A DNA stretch of 64,000 nt, taken from DASQWP01 sp050697555. GTDB lineage: Bacteria; Actinomycetota; Thermoleophilia; Gaiellales; Gaiellaceae. Below the pieces are notes generated by a model. That model was not told the origin of the DNA, searched no databases, and saw only the letters and a program-made list of their open reading frames with translations. The position numbers and the translations under genes are program-made. The stretch covers positions 11,224 to 75,223 of the forward strand of contig JBOHAD010000005.1 in assembly GCA_050697555.1 (NCBI GenBank). Direction: 5' to 3'. Of this stretch, positions 58,256 through 64,000 are shown piece after piece; the first letter of the stretch is position 1; each line of letters starts with the position of its first letter.

Positions 58256-58867
58256 GCGAAGCCACGCCGTCTCCACGGTGAAGAAATCGCACGCCACCAT
58301 TCCTTGGGCCTGGGCTCTGAGGAACTCGCTCCACGACGGTCCGCCCCGGCGGGGAGCCGGACCGAGACCACCGCGCCTCACGATCATCCTGATCGTGGTC
58401 GCGCCCACCCAGATGCCGAGCTTGCGCAACTCGCCCTGGATGCGCGGGCAGCCCCACCTGGGATTCTCCCTCGCCAGGCGCAATACAAGCTTACGGATCT
58501 CAGGATCGATCGGCGGCCGCCCTGGAGAGCGGCGGCGGTACGTCCACTTCTTCGCGACGAGCTCCCGGTGCCAGCGAAGCAGCGTCTGCGGCCTGACCAG
58601 AAACACCGACCAACGCTCCCTCGGCAACAAGCTGCTGGCGGCGGCGAGTAACACCCGATCCCTGCGCTGCATCGGCGGCCGTTTCACTGCCCGCCTGAGC
58701 ACGGCGAGCTGGTGACGCAGCACAGCGTTCTCCACCTCCAACGCAGCCACCGACGCGCCCCCAGCCAGGAACCGCAGCAACCTCCGCACGACCAAGTGGA
58801 CGAGGAAGAACAGCACGCGTGGATCGTACGGACACTCGCCGCCTACGCGAATCAGGGTTTCCGCGCC

Positions 58868-59677
58868 CTACAGGCCGCCGCGTGCGTTCGGGAAGAGCAG
58901 CGGGCTGTCTTCACTCGGCCGTAGCTGGTCGAGCGCGTCGAGTGCGATCGCCTGCAGCGGTACCGCACGTCTGCTCAGCCGTGTCTTGGTCTGCTTAACC
59001 CGTCCGTTCGCATACGCCCGTCGGATCTGGACGACGCCGGCGACGCGATCCACGTCGCCCTGCTCGAGCGCGAACAGCTCCGAGGGTCGAAGCCCGGTCG
59101 CGGCCGCGAACACGACCATCGGCCCGAACGTCGGCCCGAGCCGCTCGGCGACCGCCCGGAGCTGCGCCCAGGAATCGAACGGCCGCTGCTCGCGGCAGCG
59201 CCGGGCGGGATTCGGCACCCCGCGCTTGGCCGGGTTCTCGTCGATCAGCTTCCAGGCGACCGCCCGATTCAGCACCTGCCGGAGCGCCTGGGTCGCTTCG
59301 AAGCGATGCCCTTCCGGGAGAGTCAGCCGCCACGCACACACCTGCTCGGGTGAGAGCTCGGCAAGACGCACGCCACCCAGCTCGGCGGTCGCCTTCCCGA
59401 GCAGCCAGCGCAGCTTCGCGACGGTGACGCGTTCACCCTCATGCGCCTCGAGGTACTCCGCGATCCACTCACCAAGCGTCATCGTCGCCGAACGGCCGCC
59501 CGGCACCAGCCGGGCCAGCTTGTTCTGAAGCGCCCTCTGCGCCTCAGCCCTGCTGCTGAACCCACCCACCTGCAGCCTCGCCGACGCGCGGCCCGCGACG
59601 CGATACCGGTAGGCCCACAGCGGCTCCCCATCCGCGGACCTCGCCTTCAGCTTGAACACCTGACCCTGCTGAATCAT
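58868..59677 (-). pseudogene. Tyrosine recombinase lacking its catalytic C-terminal half
   Basis: The 269-residue product has an arm-binding domain (LKARSADGEPLWAYRYRVAG), a core-binding domain (TLGEWIAEYLEAHEGERVT) and the first catalytic Arg in AATGLRPSELFALEQGD. It stops after LLFPNARGGL, where the HxxR, H and Tyr motifs should follow. The break adjoins the IS, and no C-terminal half is found on its other side, so an IS-associated deletion is likely. A hairpin covers its ribosome site (59687-59712). Confidence 0.85.
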
Positions 59678-59686
59678 CCCCGAACC

Positions 59687-59712
59687 TCCTCGATCGACAA
59701 CGAGATCGAGGA
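59687..59712 (-). promoter_or_regulatory. Hairpin over integrase ribosome site
   Basis: A perfect 9-bp stem TCCTCGATC/GATCGAGGA with an 8-base loop. In the minus-strand mRNA the 3' arm contains most of the GAGGAGG ribosome site of the integrase start at 59677. It could restrain translation of the integrase. Confidence 0.5.
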
Positions 59713-59931
59713 ATCACACCCGCGCAGCGACGATGACCACCCCGCTCAAACAGAGGTCGTCGTCGGGCCCAATGGCCCTTCACATCGAACTCATCGGCGC
59801 ACCGACCAGGGAAGCCGGTGGCGGTCAGCGGCCATGGCAGCGTCCGGGTCACTCATTGGCGTCTCCCGGCTCGTCGTGCGCAAGGACGGCGCCGGTTTGA
59901 GAAGTCAGCGTGAAATCCCCGCCGTTCGACG

Positions 59932-61998
59932 TCAAGACCTCCACCCGCCGCCGCCGCGAACGTCGGGAACGTACGCGCAATACGTGCCGGTGCGGATCGC
60001 ACCATCGAGGTGCTTGCCGAGCGCGGGATGGTGCCCACTGATGCGGGCTATCCCTTGCCGGATTGCACGGGTCACGGCGACTCGAGCACGCTCGGACGCC
60101 GACGCGGCTCGGCGATCGCGACCACCGAGGCCAACAGCGCGCGACAACTCTTGGACGAGGAATTCGCGTTCAGTACCGGCCTGCGCGGCCCGCGCGGTGT
60201 CCCCCAGCTCGCGCGCCTGCTCGATGTCGTCTTCGATCTCACTGAGGCGTCGGCGGTACGCACTCTTGGCACGTGCGTCGAGCATCTCGCCGGCATCGCC
60301 GAGTTCCCGGCGCGATAGCTCAGCCGCGAGGCCGTTCTCCGCCGGCGCAGCGCCGGGGTTCTCGGCGGCGACGAGGTCGAGCACGTGGAACTCGCGGCCG
60401 GGCTGGGCGACGAGCCGCGCGAGGTAACGCATTCCCTTGAGGTCTCGCAGTCTCACCGTGCGTCCCTCGAACACCACCGACCAGTACTCGCCCTCGCGAC
60501 GAAGGCTGACGTCTGCGCCAGGCGGCTCGTCCGTTCCGTCCTGTCCGGCGACGTGCGCCGCTGGATCCGTCGTCTGCGCAACCTCGATCCGCTCGAGGAC
60601 CGTGCGCGCCGCCTGGAGCTCCAAGTCTGCCTGATGCTCGCTGCCGCCGGCCCGGAGAGCTTCGGCGAGGCCCATGCGTGCGGTCGCCGCTTCATAGGGC
60701 GCGCCGACGTCGTTCCAGAGCCGCGCCGCATCGGAAAAGGACTGTTCCGCGCCCGTCGCATCGCCCTCCGCGAGCCTCACCCTTCCTCGCGCGAGCGTCA
60801 CGCCGGCGACCAGCGCCTTGCTCTGGAATCGGGCGGCCACGAGCTCGAGCTCCTCGGCGGCCGAGCGCGCTCGCTCGAGGTTCCCGGCCGCGATCTCGAT
60901 CTCGACCTGCGCCTCGAGTAGCGGCGCCCGCTGCAACTCGGTGTCTGGTGGCCGCTCCTTCGACGGCACCCATAAAGGGCGCTCGAGCGCGTCTCGTATG
61001 GACGCCGCCGCCGCGGCGATCTCGCCCCTCGCCAGCTGGACCAGCGCGAGCCCGGGCTGGGGATCCCATCCGGCTCGATGAGCGGCCAGCAGTGCTTGCT
61101 CGGCGCCGTCGATGTCTCCCTTTCGAAGTCGGATCCGTCCGAGTTCCGTCAGGGGCCATCCCAGCTCGCGTCGCAAGTACGGGCGAAGTTCATCGAACGC
61201 CGCGAGCGCCTCTCTCTCTGCTTCGTCGCACGACCCGCGCAGCCTGAGGATCTCGGCACGATGGACCCTGCAGCGTCCGTGGAGGCTCCCGATCGCGTTC
61301 GTCTTGCACCACCGTTCCATCGTCTCGGTCCATTCCTCGGCCGCGTCGTACTGTGCGAGTCCCTGCAGGGCGCACACGAGCTCGCAGTAGACGAGGCCTG
61401 TCGAGAGCGCATCGAGGTCTGCCGAGACCATCGCCCCTCCTACGTCATCGAGCAGCGCGAGACCTTCCCGCACATCGCCGGCCAGGATGAGGAGCCGGGC
61501 TTCTGCCACCCGTCCGATGGCGCACGCCGCCGGGTCGCACTTGGAACCGATCTCGATCGCGCGCCCGGCCCAGTCCCGGGCGCTGCGCAGGTCGCCCGTC
61601 AACAACCGCTCGTACGTGCGAGCTACTGCAAACCACGCGTGCTCCGACGTCTCAGCGTGGCCCTCCAGTAGCCGCTCGGCTCGTCCCAACCAGCCGCGCA
61701 CGGGCGCCATCAAGGCGGTGTCGATGAGCAGGTGCAACGCGACGCGAACTGCCGCGCCTCCGGCCGCGACGTCGTCGCCCGACTGCACGCACACCGCATG
61801 GGCGCGTTCCCAGACCTCGATCGTCACATCGAGGTGGCCCGCGGCGTAGGCAACCTCGGCAAGAACCGGTAGATCGCCGGTGCTCACGAGCCCGCCCGCG
61901 TCGGCCTTCACGAAGAGATCGAAGGCCTCATCCCAATCTCCGCGCGATGCGGCGCCGCGTGCGCGCTCGACGACGTCGCCATCCACACCAGCGCTCAT
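59932..61998 (-). CDS. Large TPR-like protein with conserved actinobacterial C-terminal domain
   Basis: The 688-residue protein consists of many helix pairs with A/G-x-Y/A-x-A-A patterns (EAFDLFVKADAGG, LRSARDWAGRAIEIG, GDIDGAEQALLAAHRAG, ARSAAEELELVAARF), i.e. TPR-like repeats to about residue 470. The C-terminal ~200 residues (EGEYWSVVFEGRTVRLRDLKGMRYLARLVAQPGREFHVLDLV ... VAVTRAIRQGIARISGHHPALGKHLDGAIRTGTYCAYVP) form a domain seen at the end of actinobacterial regulators. ATG 61998 is chosen. No kinase or NB-ARC domain is present, so it may be a truncated relative of larger LuxR/STAND-type proteins. Confidence 0.7.
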   Translation of the reverse strand: MSAGVDGDVVERARGAASRGDWDEAFDLFVKADAGGLVSTGDLPVLAEVAYAAGHLDVTIEVWERAHAVCVQSGDDVAAGGAAVRVALHLLIDTALMAPVRGWLGRAERLLEGHAETSEHAWFAVARTYERLLTGDLRSARDWAGRAIEIGSKCDPAACAIGRVAEARLLILAGDVREGLALLDDVGGAMVSADLDALSTGLVYCELVCALQGLAQYDAAEEWTETMERWCKTNAIGSLHGRCRVHRAEILRLRGSCDEAEREALAAFDELRPYLRRELGWPLTELGRIRLRKGDIDGAEQALLAAHRAGWDPQPGLALVQLARGEIAAAAASIRDALERPLWVPSKERPPDTELQRAPLLEAQVEIEIAAGNLERARSAAEELELVAARFQSKALVAGVTLARGRVRLAEGDATGAEQSFSDAARLWNDVGAPYEAATARMGLAEALRAGGSEHQADLELQAARTVLERIEVAQTTDPAAHVAGQDGTDEPPGADVSLRREGEYWSVVFEGRTVRLRDLKGMRYLARLVAQPGREFHVLDLVAAENPGAAPAENGLAAELSRRELGDAGEMLDARAKSAYRRRLSEIEDDIEQARELGDTARAAQAGTEREFLVQELSRAVGLGGRDRRAASASERARVAVTRAIRQGIARISGHHPALGKHLDGAIRTGTYCAYVPDVRGGGGWRS

Positions 61999-62135
61999 CG
62001 CACGCCAGCGGTCCGGAATCCATCGAAGCCGGGAGTCCGCCGACACCGAACGTAACCGCAAGTGTTACCGCCGTAACAGTCTTGCTCACGCATCTCGTTT
62101 GAGAACCCAATCCCGGCCGGCGAGGAGATCGTGCT

Positions 62136-62744
62136 ATGGCATGGCACTTGGAAGGAACGTACATCGAAAACTGCAACTGCGACATCGTTTGCCCCTGTGC
62201 CGCCAGCGGTTTCGCCGCACCCGCCGACAATGACCGTTGCAACGCGGTGTTCGCCTGGCACATCGACTCCGGCGAGGTCGACGGCATGGACGTGAGCGAC
62301 CTCAGCGTGGTGCTGGTCATCGACGTCCCACGGAAGACGTGGGAAGGCAGCTGGCGGGTCGGGATGTTCATGGACGAGCGGGCGAGCGAAGAGCAAGCTC
62401 AGAAGCTCGGGGGCATCTTCTCAGGGCAGATGGGTGGCCCCCTTGCCAAGGTCGTCCCGCTCATCAGCGAGAACCTCGGCATGGAGGTAGCTTCAATCGA
62501 GCACCTCGACGATGGCCTTCGCCACCGGGTCAAGGTCGGCGACGCCATCGACGTGGAGATCGAGGATCTCGTCTCTCCGTTCGATCCAGACGGGCCGCTG
62601 CCGAAGCTCACCGAGACCAAGCACCCGGCCAACTCCGACTTGACTCCCGCGCGGACACTCTCTGCCCGCGTCCAGGGCCTGGGCATCGACTACTCCGCCG
62701 ACGGGAAGAGCGGCTTCTCCACATCATTCTCCTGGTCGGCGTAA
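62136..62744 (+). CDS. DUF1326 family protein
   Basis: The 202-residue protein has the family opening WHLEGTYIENCNCDIVCPCAAS with clustered Cys residues (CNCDIVCPC) and central GDAIDVEIEDLV. Function is not established; it usually stands next to a DUF2182 membrane protein, as here, 76 bp upstream. GAGGAG lies seven to eight bases before the ATG. Confidence 0.85.
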   Translation: MAWHLEGTYIENCNCDIVCPCAASGFAAPADNDRCNAVFAWHIDSGEVDGMDVSDLSVVLVIDVPRKTWEGSWRVGMFMDERASEEQAQKLGGIFSGQMGGPLAKVVPLISENLGMEVASIEHLDDGLRHRVKVGDAIDVEIEDLVSPFDPDGPLPKLTETKHPANSDLTPARTLSARVQGLGIDYSADGKSGFSTSFSWSA

Positions 62745-62820
62745 GCAAGGCTTCTGACTTGGGCGTTCAAGGTCGCGGCGAGCTCTCTCGTCGTCACACT
62801 TCTCTGGGCCGCCTGAGAAG

Positions 62821-63630
62821 GTGATCACCCCCGCCGACGAGCGACGCCGCGACACCGCCGGGCTTGCGCCGGCGTTCGCCGCCGCACGTGCCCGCCTCGG
62901 TCTCGTCACCCTGCTCTTCATCCTCGCTACCAGCGCGTGGTGGGTCACGCACGACCGCATGCGCGGCATGGACGGCGGCCCGGGAACCGAACTGGGAGCC
63001 CTCGGCTGGTTCCTCACCGTGTGGGTCGTGATGATGGCCGCGATGATGTTCCCGTCCGTCTCGCCCACCGTAGCGCTCTACTCCCGGATGACGCGAACGC
63101 GAGCGCCGCTCGCGCCGCTCGTCTTCACTTCCGGCTATCTGCTCGCATGGACCGCCGCCGGCGTTGTCGCCTTCGCGATCTCGAACCTCGGAGCCGGCCT
63201 TCTCGGTGACGAGCTCTCCTGGGACACGGCCGGACGTTGGGTCGCCGGAGGCATCCTCGCCGCCGCCGCGCTCTACGAGCTCACCCCGCTCAAGGACGTC
63301 TGCCTGGGGAAATGTCGGAGCCCGCTCGGCTTCCTCCTCGGCTCCTGGCGCGGCGGTCTCTCCGGCGCGCTGCAAATGGGTACGAAGCACGGCGCATGGT
63401 GCGTCGGCTGCTGCTGGGCGCTGATGGCTGCGCTCTTCGCGCTCGGCGTGATGAGCATCGCCTGGATGGCGTTCGTAGCGGCGCTGATCGCGGCAGAGAA
63501 GATGCTCCCCTGGCGTCGTGCAGCCACGTACGGAACGGCGGTCATCCTGCTCCTTCTCGCGGTATTGCTCGTCGCGGCGCCCGACGCGATCCCCGGCCTC
63601 ACGATCCCGGACAGCGGGTACATGAAGTAG
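62821..63630 (+). CDS. DUF2182 multi-pass membrane protein
   Basis: The 269-residue protein has about six hydrophobic segments with the family motifs VWVVMMAAMMFPSVSPTV, SGYLLAWTAAGVVAF, YELTPLKDVCLGKCRSPLGF and HGAWCVGCCWALMA, the last two rich in Cys/His and able to bind a metal. GTG 62821 follows GAGAAG. Expected to work with the DUF1326 protein; the substrate is unknown. Confidence 0.85.
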   Translation: MITPADERRRDTAGLAPAFAAARARLGLVTLLFILATSAWWVTHDRMRGMDGGPGTELGALGWFLTVWVVMMAAMMFPSVSPTVALYSRMTRTRAPLAPLVFTSGYLLAWTAAGVVAFAISNLGAGLLGDELSWDTAGRWVAGGILAAAALYELTPLKDVCLGKCRSPLGFLLGSWRGGLSGALQMGTKHGAWCVGCCWALMAALFALGVMSIAWMAFVAALIAAEKMLPWRRAATYGTAVILLLLAVLLVAAPDAIPGLTIPDSGYMK

Positions 63631-63882
63631 GCGAGTCACTTCGGACGGAAGATGGCGTTCGCGGGGCCGCCCCAGGCTAACCCGCCGGTTCCCGCCGCCA
63701 AGGACAAAGGGCCGAACGGTGGCGAGCCGCTGGTCGAAGCCAACACCAGCCCCAATGACCCCCTCCCTATGGACGGGTCAAGACGCCGTCGCGCAACCCC
63801 AGACGCCTCGAACGCCTCTTCTCATCAGGCTTTCGAGCCGCGAGGATGGAGCGTTTATGGAGCCTAGCGGGCGCAATCAGTG

Positions 63883-63950
63883 GCAACCGGTGGCAAATGG
63901 TCGGGCCTCGCAAACGGCGGAAACAAGCCAAAACCGTTGCCACCGGTTGC
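63883..63950. repeat. Inverted GCAACCGGTGGCAA repeats
   Basis: GCAACCGGTGGCAA (63883-63896) and its perfect complement TTGCCACCGGTTGC (63937-63950) flank a 40-bp spacer, with further TGGCAA/TTGCC half sites around. Such repeats are usual as integrase arm sites next to a tRNA attachment core, which follows at 63971. Confidence 0.6.
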
Positions 63951-63970
63951 GACCAGTTGCCGATCGGATC

Positions 63971-64000
63971 ATGGTAAGGAGGGGGTCGACGGTTCGAGTC
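63971..64000 (+). repeat. tRNA-Thr(GGT) 3' fragment (truncated by window end), probable att site
   Basis: ATGGTAAGGAGG fits the anticodon loop (GGT) and 3' anticodon strand, GGGTC the variable loop, and GACGG-TTCGAGT the T-arm. The 5' side (GGATC) cannot pair as an anticodon stem, so this is a 3' half only, as left by integration into a tRNA-Thr gene. Confidence 0.65.

Larger units (their letters stand above)
57528..58816 (-). mobile_element. Insertion sequence with DDE integrase-core transposase, interrupted by assembly gap
   Basis: The N-terminal part (after GTG 58816) has VENAVLRHQLAVLRRAVKRP, a helix-turn-helix GCPRIQGELRKLG and the first Asp in ACDFFTVETAW. After the gap the second Asp is in LLHDRDAKF and the Glu in NAVAERWVRSVRDDC. 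Removing the 127-base duplicated overlap and 100 N joins both halves into one frame of about 350 residues, an IS481/IS3-like integrase-core transposase. Clear terminal inverted repeats were not found. Confidence 0.8.

Noticed and set aside
57474..58870. Terminal inverted repeats of the IS
   Set aside because: No convincing inverted match between 57464-57530 and 58817-58875 could be found; exact ends are left open.
63883..63950. CRISPR-like repeats
   Set aside because: Only two inverted copies with short half sites, no regular spacers and no cas genes; integrase arm sites fit better.

Overview
The window is about 70% GC, carries short-leader and GTG-rich genes, several LLM-type flavin (probably F420-linked) oxidoreductases, actinobacterial-style MobF relaxases and high-GC tRNA genes. 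Together this points to a soil or freshwater Actinomycetota genome, plausibly a Thermoleophilia-like lineage, most likely a metagenome assembly: a 100-N gap at 58029-58128 is flanked by an exact 127-base duplicated overlap.

Layout. 1-2.6 kb: heavy-metal genes (end of a cation transporter, a CDF zinc-type exporter, a second CDF protein translationally coupled to an ArsR regulator with its own palindrome, and a YnfA-like membrane protein). 2.9-9.3 kb: a first integrative mobilizable element with a MobF relaxase-helicase, an XRE/pseudo-nucleotidyltransferase pair, excisionase, tyrosine integrase and an AbiEii-type pair. It stops next to the 3' end of tRNA-Lys. 9.3-9.6 kb: tRNA-Lys, tRNA-Glu and tRNA-Val. 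9.6-18.2 kb: a second, related element of 8.6 kb inserted in tRNA-Val and bounded by a 42-bp direct repeat. It carries integrase, excisionase, the same XRE/pseudo-nucleotidyltransferase pair, an orphan OppBC permease pair, a DUF5615-type toxin-antitoxin pair and another MobF relaxase. A tRNA-Asp follows.

18.8-53.8 kb: a large catabolic island. It holds two complete dipeptide/oligopeptide-type ABC importers, a split XDH-type molybdenum hydroxylase (large subunit at 21-23 kb, medium and small at 40-41.6 kb), three LLM monooxygenases, three L-2-amino-thiazoline-4-carboxylate-hydrolase-like proteins, two ABM-like and two RedY/HapK-like dimeric-barrel proteins, five SnoaL-like proteins, a trimethylamine-dehydrogenase-like flavoprotein, a DUF917 protein, a hydantoinase/oxoprolinase-type protein, a PTE-like lactonase, an aminotransferase, a KDG-kinase-like and a DapA-like gene. 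An IclR regulator sits inside. A 17-bp palindrome recurs in five promoter regions and probably ties the cluster into one regulon. The substrate is unknown; the enzyme set suggests an N- (perhaps S-) containing heterocycle or methylated amine imported by the Dpp-like systems, oxidised and ring-opened.

54-59.7 kb: a decayed plasmid/phage-like module: a four-gene coupled operon (ERCC4 nuclease, 99-aa unknown, ribbon-helix-helix, TOPRIM primase), an IS transposase and an integrase lacking its catalytic half. 59.9-64 kb: a large TPR-like protein, a DUF1326/DUF2182 pair, and repeats next to a tRNA-Thr(GGT) 3' fragment that looks like another attachment site cut by the window end.
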